Assembly: GCF_042263505.1 (NCBI RefSeq)
Contig: NZ_JBHKFI010000021.1
Location: 1 to 64,000 of the forward strand
Reading direction: 5' to 3'
Source: Bacillus_BE sp042263505
GTDB lineage: Bacteria > Bacillota > Bacilli > Bacillales > Cytobacillaceae
DNA: 64,000 nucleotides
Below are positions 42,903 to 51,887 of the stretch, in pieces. Under the pieces are notes generated by a model. That model did no database searches, was not told the origin of the DNA, and worked only from the letters and a program-made list of their open reading frames with translations. The first letter of the stretch is position 1; each line of letters begins with the position of its first letter. The position numbers and the translations under genes are program-made.

Positions 42903-43883
42903 ATGAAACGAATGAATTGGAGAACATTATTAGGTCTGTTGATGGCTTGTTTGATCGTCATTGCAGGCAGTGGGTGCAGCAGTAAAGGTGCTGACTCAAG
43001 CGAAAAGTCAAAGGAGCAGAAGAAGCCATTACATATTGTTACAACCTTCTATCCAATGTATGAATTCACCAAGAATATTGCCAAGAACAAGGCACAAGTC
43101 GATCTTTTAATTCCGGCAAATGTGGAGCCGCATGAGTGGGAGCCATCACCAAAGGATATGGCAGCGATTCAGAAGGCGGATATTCTTGTCTATAACAGTT
43201 CATATATGGAAACATGGATTTCCTCCCTGCAAAAGAGTTTGGGGAAAGACGGTCCGATTTTTCTTGAAGCAAGTAAAGGCATTTCCTTGATGGAAGGAGT
43301 AGAAGAAGATGAACATGAACACGGGGACGATGCTGAACACCATGAAAAGGAAGGGGAGCATGGTTTAGATCCGCATGTTTGGCTAAGCCCGGTTCTTGCC
43401 CAGCATGAAGTCCAAATGATTACGGAGGAGCTAATCAAGCAGGATCCACAAAATAAGGTTGATTATGAGAAAAACAGTCAAGCTTATATTCAAAAGCTGA
43501 AGGACCTCGACCAGCTTTATCGAAAGACATTACAAAACACTGCTAGCAAGGAAATCATTACACAACATGCCGCTTTTGGTTATTTAGCAAAACAGTATGG
43601 GCTCATTCAGGTTCCGATTGCCGGATTATCTCCAGAGGAAGAACCAAGTCCTTCCAAGCTTGCCGAACTCAAGAATTTTGCTAAAAAGCATCATATCAAA
43701 GTCATTTATTTCGAGGAAACGACTTCACCAAAGGTTGCACAAACATTAGCTGATGAGTTGGGAGCCAAAACAGAGGTATTAAATACATTGGAAGGCTTAA
43801 GTAAAGAGGATCAAGAAAAGGGTTTAGACTACATTGAAGTGATGGAGAATAACTTAAAATCACTGGCAAACTCTCTTAAATAA
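42903..43883 (+). CDS. znuA: Zinc-binding lipoprotein ZnuA (AdcA type)
   Basis: 326-residue cluster A-I solute-binding lipoprotein that captures zinc outside the membrane. Lipobox IAGSGC (cysteine near residue 25). Metal ligands fit ANVEPHEWEPSP, GLDPHVWLSP, ITQHAAFGYLA and a C-terminal YFEETT. The zinc-specific His/Asp/Glu-rich loop is EEDEHEHGDDAEHHEKEGEHG (about residues 135-155). ATG 42903 follows AAAGGAG; the frame stays open upstream through the Zur box, which is not translated. It heads znuCB. Confidence 0.94.
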   Translation: MKRMNWRTLLGLLMACLIVIAGSGCSSKGADSSEKSKEQKKPLHIVTTFYPMYEFTKNIAKNKAQVDLLIPANVEPHEWEPSPKDMAAIQKADILVYNSSYMETWISSLQKSLGKDGPIFLEASKGISLMEGVEEDEHEHGDDAEHHEKEGEHGLDPHVWLSPVLAQHEVQMITEELIKQDPQNKVDYEKNSQAYIQKLKDLDQLYRKTLQNTASKEIITQHAAFGYLAKQYGLIQVPIAGLSPEEEPSPSKLAELKNFAKKHHIKVIYFEETTSPKVAQTLADELGAKTEVLNTLEGLSKEDQEKGLDYIEVMENNLKSLANSLK

Positions 43884-43915
43884 AGATTACTAGGTAAATA
43901 TTTTTCAAGTCAGAT

Positions 43916-43953
43916 AAGGGCTTCCTTAATGTTTTAGATTATGAGGAAGCTCT
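43916..43953 (+). terminator. Hairpin between znuA and znuC
   Basis: AAGGGCTTCCT pairs with AGGAAGCTCTT (11 bp, one G-T). The T run is weak. It may lower znuCB relative to znuA or protect the znuA mRNA. Confidence 0.5.
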
Positions 43954-43981
43954 TCATTTCATTGGAGGAGGGAAGTAGGAG

Positions 43982-44701
43982 ATGGAGCTTGTTTCTTTGC
44001 AAAATATTGTCTTTGGGTATGAACATACGGCTTCATTAAATGGAGTGTCCTTTCAAATAGAAAACGGGGAATTTGTTGGGGTTGTTGGCCCGAATGGAGC
44101 CTCCAAATCCACCATGCTGCGTATTATGCTTGGGCTTATCAAACCATGGACAGGCACCGTTACCGTCAGTAAAACAAATGCGGCTGGAAAAGCTCTTACC
44201 ATTGGCTATGTTCCGCAGCAAATTGCTTCATTTAATGTGGGATTTCCCAGTACAGTCTATGAATTAGTCCGTTCAGGCAGGTATAAAAAAGGAAGTTGGT
44301 TCAGAAAATTAGACCAAAAGGATCGTGAGTATATAGAAAATGCTTTAAAAATGGTCGGCCTGTGGGAGCTGCGCTATCGCAAGATTGGTGAATTATCTGG
44401 GGGACAAAAGCAGAAGCTCGTTATAGCGAGGGTTCTTGCCTCGGATCCAGATTTGCTTATATTGGATGAACCGGCAACGGGAATGGATGCTGAAAGCAGG
44501 AAAGAGTTTTACAAATTTCTTTCTCATCAAGTGAAGGCCCATCAAAAAACGGTTGTGATGGTTACCCATGAACGAGATGAAGTAGAAAAATATATAGATA
44601 AATTGCTAATTTTAGAGAGAGGAGAACAGACTGGATGGACATGTTTAACCTGGAATTCATGCAGAGAGCGTTTTGGGCAGGTGGATTCATTGCCATTATA
44701 G
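43982..44701 (+). CDS. znuC: Zinc ABC transporter ATPase ZnuC
   Basis: 239-residue ATPase for zinc uptake. The Walker A reads GPNGASKST, with serine in place of the usual last glycine before lysine. The signature is ELSGGQKQKLVIARVLA, Walker B LLILDEPATGMD, switch histidine MVTHE. GGAGGAGGGAAGTAGG precedes the ATG. The last 22 codons overlap znuB by 67 bases and encode an atypical end (TGWTCLTWNSCRERF), so the C-terminus may have been extended by loss of an earlier stop. Confidence 0.92.
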   Translation: MELVSLQNIVFGYEHTASLNGVSFQIENGEFVGVVGPNGASKSTMLRIMLGLIKPWTGTVTVSKTNAAGKALTIGYVPQQIASFNVGFPSTVYELVRSGRYKKGSWFRKLDQKDREYIENALKMVGLWELRYRKIGELSGGQKQKLVIARVLASDPDLLILDEPATGMDAESRKEFYKFLSHQVKAHQKTVVMVTHERDEVEKYIDKLLILERGEQTGWTCLTWNSCRERFGQVDSLPL

Positions 44702-45483
44702 CTCCCATTCTGGGTATCTTTCTTGTATTAAGAAGACAGGCCTTGATGGCAGATACCTTGTCGCATATTTCATTAGCTGGAGTTGCCATTGGCTTTTTTA
44801 TTCAGCAAAATACAACAGTTTCAAGTATTCTTGTAGTCATATTAGGAGCTGTTGGAATTGAATACATGAGACGGGCCTATCGAGCCTATTCAGAGGTATC
44901 CATCGCGATTTTAATGACAGCGGGATTATCGTTTGCATTGGTTTTGCTAAGTATTAGTTCAGGTGGAATGTCCACCAATATCGAACAATATTTATTCGGC
45001 TCGATTGTCACGATTAGCTCAGAACAGCTTTATGTATTAGCAGGAGTCACCGCCCTTATCCTATTCTATTTCTATTTTTTCAGAAGGCCTCTGTTTTTAA
45101 TGACTTTTGATGAGGATACGGCTTTTACGAGCGGCATTAATATTCATTTGCTGTCCGTATCTTTCAGTATATTGGTTGGTCTAGCCATTTCTGTGATTAT
45201 CCCGATTATCGGTGTTCTTTTAGTGTCTGCATTATTGGTTTTGCCCGCTGCCTTTGCCATTCGCTTTGCTAAGGGCTTTAAGATGGTCATTGGGACGGCA
45301 ATCCTTATCGCCATCATTAGTATTTATTGTGGCTTGGTTTCCTCTTATTCTTTTGGAACGCCTCCAGGTGCTACGGTTGCTTTACTATTAGTCATGATTT
45401 TAATGTTTGGTTTTATCGTGCAAAAAATGGCTGTATCGATAAAACGAAGAAAAGGGCAGAAAAATCTTTATCAATCCAATTGA
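44635..45483 (+). CDS. znuB: Zinc ABC transporter permease ZnuB
   Basis: 282-residue ABC-3 family permease with about eight membrane segments. Features include RRQALMADTLSHISLAGVAIGF near residue 35, TSGINIHLLSVSFSILVGLAISVIIPIIGVLLVSALLVLPAA in the second half, and SYSFGTPPGATVAL. AGGAGA nine bases before ATG 44635, inside znuC, sets the start. It completes the znuACB importer. Confidence 0.94.
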   Translation: MDMFNLEFMQRAFWAGGFIAIIAPILGIFLVLRRQALMADTLSHISLAGVAIGFFIQQNTTVSSILVVILGAVGIEYMRRAYRAYSEVSIAILMTAGLSFALVLLSISSGGMSTNIEQYLFGSIVTISSEQLYVLAGVTALILFYFYFFRRPLFLMTFDEDTAFTSGINIHLLSVSFSILVGLAISVIIPIIGVLLVSALLVLPAAFAIRFAKGFKMVIGTAILIAIISIYCGLVSSYSFGTPPGATVALLLVMILMFGFIVQKMAVSIKRRKGQKNLYQSN

Positions 45484-45520
45484 TTCATCCAAAATATTTT
45501 TTTTTGAAAGAAAATAGAGA

Positions 45521-45546
45521 CAAAAAAGACATGGGTCTTCCATGTC
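45521..45546 (-). terminator. Terminator of the cupin gene
   Basis: On the minus strand GACATGG-AAGAC-CCATGTC is followed by T residues, just past the cupin stop codon. Confidence 0.75.
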
Positions 45547-45552
45547 CATTGT

Positions 45553-46158
45553 TTAATACCAATATGGCCAATAGGAAGGAGCGTAAGAAGACTGTGAATG
45601 CTGTTGAGCGATAGGTTGCTGAGCTGCATTCCTCTCTCTTTCGCAGCCCTTATGTGGGCCGATATAGGTTGAAGGTTTAACAGGTGCAACCGTTTGTTTC
45701 CATTGATTTTCGTCCAGACAATAGGTATGGGCCATGATATTTGCAGGAGTGAACTTCAAAATATCCGAACCTAGGATGACTTCTGGTGTTGGAGCATCGA
45801 AAATGGCTAAAAGATGAGTATTATCAACTATGGCTATTTCATAATGCCACCAGCCTTGTGGAACATTTGCCACCTGTCCTGGGGTAATGGTGTAATGGAG
45901 GACTTGTTTGGTAAATGGATTTAAAATCGACACAGTCGCAGAACCAGAAATGCAATAGACGAGTTCAGCTGCATTTTGATGATAGTGTGGTTCCACAACA
46001 TTATTCGTGCTAAGGAAAATATCTAATAGAGATATATTTTCGAGCGTATTCAGTTGTTTAATACCCAAAATGTTTATATAGTTTTTACTATCTTTTATGA
46101 AAAAAGGGCTTTTATTAATGTCAAAACTGTATTGAGCCGATGGGGATGTATAATCCAT
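45553..46158 (-). CDS. Cupin domain protein, possibly spore-associated
   Basis: 201-residue protein with one cupin barrel (residues ~45-130). Metal ligands fit HYHQNAAELVYCISG (two His and Glu) and a later histidine in VPQGWWHYEIA. The last 45 residues are low-complexity, rich in Gln, Ser, Tyr and Trp (ending SYAPSYWPYWY), like many spore coat proteins. AGAGGTGAAG lies before the ATG. A sigma-K-like promoter stands upstream. Enzymatic role unknown; oxalate-decarboxylase-like cupins are one comparison. Confidence 0.7.
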   Translation of the reverse strand: MDYTSPSAQYSFDINKSPFFIKDSKNYINILGIKQLNTLENISLLDIFLSTNNVVEPHYHQNAAELVYCISGSATVSILNPFTKQVLHYTITPGQVANVPQGWWHYEIAIVDNTHLLAIFDAPTPEVILGSDILKFTPANIMAHTYCLDENQWKQTVAPVKPSTYIGPHKGCERERNAAQQPIAQQHSQSSYAPSYWPYWY

Positions 46159-46197
46159 TAATATTCTTCACCTCTCTTTTCAACATTTACTAATAGG

Positions 46198-46228
46198 CAT
46201 CTTATGCACATAAATGATGATTGGTGTG
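46198..46228 (-). promoter_or_regulatory. Sigma-K-like promoter of the cupin gene
   Basis: Minus strand ACAC, 17 bases, CATAAGATG, against sigma-K -35 AC and -10 CATANNNTA (one mismatch). It is 40 bases upstream of the start codon. Confidence 0.4.
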
Positions 46229-46411
46229 ATAAATAAAAAAACGATTTTAGCAATCATTTTAAGAAGATGACCTGAGTTGAGTTCTACTACCCTTCTAAAT
46301 GCTAGCCACTCTTATGATGATTTTTCTCTATCAACGTATGGAACCGGAATACTGGTGACAAAAACATCTCTCCAAAGACTTTCCTAATTTTTTCGGATTT
46401 CAAAAAACTAG

Positions 46412-46430
46412 CAATAGGTTTTACCTATTG
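46412..46430. promoter_or_regulatory. Palindrome upstream of minJ
   Basis: CAATAGGT-TTT-ACCTATTG is a perfect 8-bp inverted repeat about 75 bases before minJ. It may be an operator or a small hairpin; no T run directly follows. Confidence 0.45.
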
Positions 46431-46505
46431 GTTTTGGTAAAATAGAGAGTAATAGAGTTAAAATTCGTGATCATGGAGAACCATGTGAAGAGGTTGGTGG
46501 CAAGA

Positions 46506-47699
46506 TTGGTTCAGGAATGGCTATTGGAACTATTAAAGGGACTGGGGATGTTATTTCTTCATCCAATTTTCTATTATCTCTTTTTATTAGCTGCATTTTT
46601 CGGAGTATCTCGTGTCAAACGGGAAAGAAGAAATTTTCATATACGGGTAGAGAATGCTTATTTTGAATTGCGGCAGCTGCTTCCGCTTGGAATAGTTATT
46701 GGGCTGGTTGCATCGATTATGATTATGGCTGTCGGGTTAGTTGTGCCGGTTGCGTTTATTCTTTTAACAGCGGCCTTTACATTATTATGGGGTGCGACGA
46801 CAAAGATTCGCTGGCTATCGCCGATTTATACCGTTGGATTTGCCTTTTTTGCTTTGATCTTTCTTGCTGGAAAAGATTTATCCCTTCCATTTTTTAATGG
46901 AGCCTTTAAGGATTTAGACAGGGGAATTTTTCCATCAATCGCTCTGTTATTAACACTTCTTCTCATTGGAGAGGGAATTTTGATAGTAAAGAATGGCGTC
47001 AAAGGCACTTCACCCAAGATTGTGAAAAGCAAACGGGGGTTGAGTGTTGGAGTCCATGAGGTTAAAAGATTGTGGATGGTTCCGATTTTTCTCTTAATTC
47101 CAGGTGATGCGATTTCACTGCCGTTCGGATGGTGGCCGGTGTTTTCCATTGGGGGGGAAAGCTATTCTCTTTTCCTCGTTCCTTTTGCTGTAGGCTATTA
47201 TCAATTGATACAAGGAATGCTTCCAAGGGATGCAATCCGTTTTGTTGGAAAGCGGGTCATTCTCTTTGGCGGAGTACTTGCCTTGTTATCCATCGCAAGT
47301 ATCTGGATTCCGCTTGTTGCCATTGCAATTGTAGCTCTAGCAATCATCGGAAGAGAATTCATTTCCTATCGTCAAAGATTATTTGAAGAAAATCTCCCGT
47401 TTTATTTTTCCAAAAAGAATTACGGTTTAATGATTCTCGGGATTATTCCGGATTCCCCAGCATATAAAATGGGATTAGAGGTTGGCGAATTAATTAGCAA
47501 GGTGAATGGCACCATTATTCACGATGAAAAAAATTTCTATGAATCCCTGCAAAAAAACCGTGCTCACTGTAAGTTAGAAATCCTCGATGTGAACGGTGAG
47601 GTCCGCTTTGTCCAACGTGCATTATATGAAGGAGATCATCATGAATTAGGGATTCTCTTTGTGCAAGACGATAATAAGTGGGGAAATGAAGCGGTTTGA
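46506..47699 (+). CDS. minJ: Cell division topology protein MinJ
   Basis: Bridges DivIVA and MinD at poles and septum to keep division at mid-cell. About seven membrane segments (residues ~10-275), then a cytoplasmic PDZ domain (~290-385: NYGLMILGIIPDSPAYKMGLEVGELISKVNG). The conserved start FLHPIFYYLFLLAAFFGVSRVKRERRNFHIRV supports the call. I prefer TTG 46506, just after AGAGGTTGGTGG, because it aligns with the known MinJ start and gives 397 residues; ATG 46473 is also in frame. In B. subtilis minJ directly follows ctpB; here it is displaced by ~8 kb. Confidence 0.88.
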   Translation: MVQEWLLELLKGLGMLFLHPIFYYLFLLAAFFGVSRVKRERRNFHIRVENAYFELRQLLPLGIVIGLVASIMIMAVGLVVPVAFILLTAAFTLLWGATTKIRWLSPIYTVGFAFFALIFLAGKDLSLPFFNGAFKDLDRGIFPSIALLLTLLLIGEGILIVKNGVKGTSPKIVKSKRGLSVGVHEVKRLWMVPIFLLIPGDAISLPFGWWPVFSIGGESYSLFLVPFAVGYYQLIQGMLPRDAIRFVGKRVILFGGVLALLSIASIWIPLVAIAIVALAIIGREFISYRQRLFEENLPFYFSKKNYGLMILGIIPDSPAYKMGLEVGELISKVNGTIIHDEKNFYESLQKNRAHCKLEILDVNGEVRFVQRALYEGDHHELGILFVQDDNKWGNEAV

Positions 47700-47830
47700 T
47701 GTAAATTTTCATAGACTTCCAGAATGAAAGCATATTTAGCCGGAATGATTTTTATAATCTTTCGGATTGTATTCATAGATCCCAGGAATAGGTATGTAAA
47801 TGGGAGTTGAAGATTAACTGAAATGATTTT

Positions 47831-47865
47831 ATAGAGAGACGACCTAGTCGTTTCTCTATTTTTTA
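47831..47865 (+). terminator. Terminator after minJ
   Basis: ATAGAGAGACGAC pairs with GTCGTTTCTCTAT around loop CTA (one G-T), followed by six T. Confidence 0.85.
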
Positions 47866-47898
47866 AATGGGCAATGTATTAGGGATAAGTTACTTTGC

Positions 47899-48491
47899 GT
47901 GAGCAGATCAAGATACGATGAAAATATTTTTAATTTTATAAATAGTCTAACTATAGGGAACGAGTATGATTCAAATGCTTGGATACTGAATAAGGTAAAT
48001 ATACACTTACATCACGGACCACGGAATATTTTACCTAACAACTTTTATTTTAACCCACTAATAATAGACTTCGAGCTGAAGTATATACTATTAATTTATC
48101 CATTTTTTAAAAAGCTGTTTCTTAGAGACGAAACTAAATTGGGTAGTAGTTTAATTCAATACAACCCGAAGGATAAAAGATTCTATGATATGATAACGAG
48201 AATCACACAGATTTTTGAGGAATGGCCAAATAATTTCTTCTCTTTTCTAAAAGCTTACGAGGACTCTCCCAAAAGCAAACCCAAATATCCTTTTTGTAGA
48301 AAATTAAAGGACGTATGGTTATGTACCTTTCTATCGATTTACTGATGCTTTCAATAGTATTGGATGGTGTAAACGTCGAAGAATTGAAAAAATACTTTAT
48401 TTCTAGAAGAAAATTTAGCGAGATTAAAAAAATGGTTACTATAAAATATAGGCTATCTTCATCTATTTGTGAAGGAAAGTACATAAAGTAA
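47899..48491 (+). pseudogene. Decayed gene of unknown family, probable frameshift
   Basis: The first frame (GTG 47899 to a stop at 48345) encodes 148 residues with no ribosome site, including ILPNNFYFNPLIIDFELKY and RITQIFEEWPNNFFSFLKAYE. A second frame continues from about 48315 to 48491 with coding-like text (MYLSIDLLMLSIVLDGVNVEELKKYFI). Joining them by a one-base shift near 48300 gives a protein of about 195 residues. I do not recognise the family; a transposition-helper (TniQ/TnsD-like) fragment crossed my mind but is not supported by a firm motif. Confidence 0.45.
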
Positions 48492-48530
48492 CGGGGCTTT
48501 AGTAAAAAAATATCAAAAGGTGATCTATTA

Positions 48531-48998
48531 ATGAGTATACAAGTCAAAGTAAAAGATATTATTGAGGAAATGGAAATACAGTTTGAAGAATCACGTTCTT
48601 TACTAAATATTAAAACGGGTGAAATAGTGATAGTCACCTCGGAGGATTTGAGAGCTGCTGAGGACGAGCAACCATTTGATCATTTACCTGAATGGGAAGC
48701 TGAAAATAGAATATTGGCAATTGACGTGGTGGAAAACTTTGAAAATTATATAGAACTACCTACTAAATATGATGTGAATGAATATGAGATAATGGAAAAC
48801 TTTTGCTTAACAGTGAGTGATCAACGAAAGCAGGATTCTTTATCTACGGCAATTAAGGGAAAGGGAGCCTTTAGGAGATTTAAGGATAAAATTATTGATT
48901 ATGGATTAGAAGACCAATGGTATTCATATCGAGACGAGTGTTTTAAACAAATTGCGATTGAATGGTGCCAGGAAAATAAAATAGACTTTATTGAATAG
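48531..48998 (+). CDS. UPF0158 family protein
   Basis: 155-residue acidic soluble protein. It matches the UPF0158 pattern: KVKDIIEEMEIQFEESRSLLNIKTGEIVIVTSEDLRAAED at the start and AIKGKGAFRRFKDKIIDYGLEDQWYSYRDECFKQIAIEWCQEN at the end. Function is unknown. AAAGGTGAT lies seven bases before the ATG. It is monocistronic in an accessory region, with no visible terminator. Confidence 0.8.
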   Translation: MSIQVKVKDIIEEMEIQFEESRSLLNIKTGEIVIVTSEDLRAAEDEQPFDHLPEWEAENRILAIDVVENFENYIELPTKYDVNEYEIMENFCLTVSDQRKQDSLSTAIKGKGAFRRFKDKIIDYGLEDQWYSYRDECFKQIAIEWCQENKIDFIE

Positions 48999-49188
48999 AG
49001 TAAAATACGATGTGAACTAAAATAAAAGGAAATCATCTTTTCTTATTGAACTAAAGGGACAGATTAGTGCAATAACAACTTGATTATAGTACGTTTGTAA
49101 ATCCACTTATTTTCTCCTACAGCTGCTGATACAGTAGATTGATTATTAGAATAGTATATTCTGATACATTAATAGGAGGTTTTCATAA

Positions 49189-50256
49189 ATGGGTATTCGA
49201 CCACAAAAAAGTGAAACAATCATGACATGGAACATCTATTTTGGAGCTAGCTTAAGGCCTGCAGTAGGAACCACTCCAGCGGAACTCCCACAACGTGTTA
49301 CTGAGATCTTTAGACAGTTTCAAGCAACAAATTTTCCGGTACGAGCAAGAGCTATTGCTGATCAAATTGCAAGAAAAAAACCAGATATAATAGGTCTTCA
49401 AGAAGCAGCAATATGGCAACTTTTGTTACCTCAAAATTCTAAAGTAGTAGTAGAGTATGATTTTGTTTCGATCCTTCTCAAGGAGTTAAAAAAAAGAGGA
49501 TTGCATTATCAGGTTTTAGCAATTGTAGACACTACGGATGTTACGTTACCTAGTACTAGCGGCTTCAACGTTCGATTTTTAGATCGAGATGTGATTTTGG
49601 TGCAAAAAAATTCAGGACTTAAGTTCTCAAATATACAAACAAAGAATTTTGCAGCTTTTCTTCCCGTTCCAATTGGCGGTAATATTGAAAAACTCCTTTT
49701 TGGTTGGGTGTCTGTTGATGTCGAAATATTCGGAAAGAAATTTAGACTCGTAAATACTCATTTACAACCCGTTTCACCTTTAGAACCCATTACACTTCAA
49801 ATACAACTCGCTCAAGCTAATGAACTTTTAAATGGCCCGGGAGCTACTGAACTTCCCGTAGTATTCATAGGGGATTTCAACTCAAATTCTGACGGCAGTG
49901 GTCCAACATACAACAATTTGATTGCTGCTGGATTTAAAGATGCATGGGAGATCGCAGGAAAAGGCGATGGATTAACATGTTGCCAGGATGCTGATTTATT
50001 AAACTTGATCTCGCAACTATTTGTTAGAATAGATTTAATTCTCTTTCGAGGCAATTTCAAAGTTGAAAAAGTGGACGTTGTAGGAGAAGAGCAAGAGGAT
50101 CGTACACCAACGGCACTATGGCCTTCTGACCATGCAGGAGTGTTTGCAAGTTTACATTTAGAAGAACATCATGACCATTACCATGATGAAAGCAGCGACG
50201 AAAGTTCAGATGAAAGTTCTAGTTGCGATGAGACCAGTGGACCACCACAGAGGTAA
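49189..50256 (+). CDS. Endonuclease/exonuclease/phosphatase family protein
   Basis: 355-residue EEP-fold phosphoesterase. Motifs in order: metal-binding MTWNIYFGA, GLQEA (glutamate), NTHLQP, GDFNSNSDG (Asp/Asn pair) and final WPSDHAGVFASL. The catalytic set looks complete. I see no signal peptide. The last 30 residues are a low-complexity His/Ser/Asp/Glu tail (HDHYHDESSDESSDESSS) that may bind metal. AATAGGAGG precedes the ATG. The substrate could be DNA, a sugar phosphate or a phospholipid; the sequence does not decide. Confidence 0.82.
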   Translation: MGIRPQKSETIMTWNIYFGASLRPAVGTTPAELPQRVTEIFRQFQATNFPVRARAIADQIARKKPDIIGLQEAAIWQLLLPQNSKVVVEYDFVSILLKELKKRGLHYQVLAIVDTTDVTLPSTSGFNVRFLDRDVILVQKNSGLKFSNIQTKNFAAFLPVPIGGNIEKLLFGWVSVDVEIFGKKFRLVNTHLQPVSPLEPITLQIQLAQANELLNGPGATELPVVFIGDFNSNSDGSGPTYNNLIAAGFKDAWEIAGKGDGLTCCQDADLLNLISQLFVRIDLILFRGNFKVEKVDVVGEEQEDRTPTALWPSDHAGVFASLHLEEHHDHYHDESSDESSDESSSCDETSGPPQR

Positions 50257-50547
50257 AGGTAGAGGGAAGGATAAAAGACGTCCCTAAAAGATTGAATATG
50301 AACAATTTGTTATTTTCCCTTCATAAAATGTAGGAAACCACGTGCAATACTTTAAATAGGTTCATCAGAGCTCAACTTATTTAAAACTCCCTTAATAAAT
50401 TGGAGATTGCTGAAAAAGTACCTAGACATCAAAAACAACTTATAAGGACATCTATAACTAGTATTTAAAGAATGTTGATTTTCAATATATTGTAATGTTT
50501 TGTCTTAGCTTTTAAATTAGTTGGACTTTTTTAGTGGCCTCGGAAGC

Positions 50548-50738
50548 TTCTCTGCTTCCTTTTTATTTGGAAGGAAGCGAGGAATCATCCTCTAGTCCCC
50601 ATTTTTGATATTAATCTACGTAGCGGCGCAATTTTTTGCTGTACTTACCCTTTATGATTTTAGTTTAAATAAAGTGATTTAATATTGGGCTATTTGTATT
50701 CAAATGTAAAGAGAGTGAAAGCAACATAATTGTTGTTG
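50548..50738. repeat. Dispersed ~190-bp repeat, copy A
   Basis: From TTCTCTGCTTCC to ATTGTTGTT this matches copy B (56347-56535) nearly base for base and, over its first ~100 bases, copy C (56944-57043). It is non-coding. Only this copy keeps both arms of the hairpin at its end. Confidence 0.85.
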
Positions 50739-50752
50739 CTTTCACTCTCTTT
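50708..50752. terminator. Long hairpin at the end of repeat copy A
   Basis: A perfect 19-bp stem (AAAGAGAGTGAAAGCAACA with its complement at 50734-50752) and 7-base loop, then ATTTTTAA. It may act as a terminator in either direction, or be the end of a mobile unit. Confidence 0.65.
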
Positions 50753-50846
50753 ATTTTTAATAAACGTTTGCTAGAGTCAATTTCATAATTCCTATTTTAA
50801 AAGAAACACAGACCTTCAGAATTTTACTCTCTTTAATTTTTAAAAC

Positions 50847-51695
50847 TTATACAGCTTGTTTCTGACTATTTAATGCGGCATTTATGCGATCAGCAGCTAA
50901 TTTTGAAGCATTATATACTAAGGTCACTAGGTCAAAATGAACTTTGGCGCGTTTTCCAGTCCGATAACGTACATTGTCTAATTGGAAGTATAGCTTAAGA
51001 TGAGCATTCACTCGTTCCACGGCTGTACGACCTTTAAAGATGTTTTTCCAAACTTTTGAACCACGGGTAGGTGCTGTATATTTTCGAAGATCTGTTGTGA
51101 TCTTTACTTTATAAATCTTTTGACATAGTCCTTCATTGGCTAAGGGACAGTCTTTACATTCCTTTGGACGTGTGTATTTGAGTGTTTCGTACTTTGGATC
51201 TAAACTATCATACCGATACGAGTGTTCCTGGAAACAAGTGGACGCGAAATGTTTATCAAAACCGACTGACTCCGGCTCATTACGCTTGTTATAGGCAATA
51301 ATCGATTGTTGGCCCATTTGATGAATTTGTTCATAAATTGGTTCGTAATCATATCCTGCATCCATCTTTTGATAAAGTAAAGTGGGAAGTTGTACACGTT
51401 CATGGCTTCCTTTTAATAAAGGAATCGCTGCCTTTCCGTCATTCAAATTACCAGAAGAAAAGAGGGATTGAAGAATGTACTGGCTTTTTGTTCCAACAGT
51501 TAAATGCGCCTTATAGCCATACCAAAAAACGTTCTTTTCTTCGCTGTTTTTCTTCACACCCCATTCTGGATTTTGGAAAATTTCGGCACGAAGTTGATCT
51601 AAAGGAACGTCCAACTGTTCTTCTATTTTCTTTTCAAAAAGAGGGAGATTAGCTTCGCGTTCAGCCTTCTCAATCAACCATTGTTCTCTCTCTTC
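50847..51695 (-). pseudogene. 5'-truncated IS1182/IS5-type transposase
   Basis: About 283 residues of the C-terminal half of a DDE transposase. Present: WYGYKAHLTVGTKSQYIL, second catalytic region MDAGYDYEPIYEQI, cysteine region CKDCPLANEGLC, and the glutamate block KGRTAVERVNAHLKLYFQLDNVRYRTG. The N-terminal domain with the first catalytic aspartate is missing: reading upstream, the frame stops (TAA) at 51696-51698 right after EEREQW. There is no ribosome site. It cannot be a working transposase. It sits between repeat copy A and the sugar cassette. Confidence 0.85.
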
Positions 51696-51705
51696 TTATA
51701 AAAAA

Positions 51706-51760
51706 TACTATTTGGGGTGCTGTCAGGGAATGTGATTTCCTGATGATACCCCAAATAGTA
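51706..51760. repeat. Hairpin next to the truncated transposase
   Basis: TACTATTTGGGGT (51706) and ACCCCAAATAGTA (51748) are perfect 13-bp inverted arms, extended by TCAGGGAA/TTTCCTGA. It could be one IS end or a terminator. Confidence 0.6.
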
Positions 51761-51887
51761 CATCAATGAATTTCTATGGATAATTCAGGTAATATATTTC
51801 TAGTTCTCGATTGGTTTCCATCCTATGGAAATTTCCAGACGGTACCTGGTACCCAATTTCTGTCCCTGTTTCAATTTTGCTATTTTC

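Noticed and set aside
47899..48345. TniQ/TnsD transposition gene
   Set aside because: Only a vague similarity came to mind; no diagnostic motif is visible, so I left the family open.
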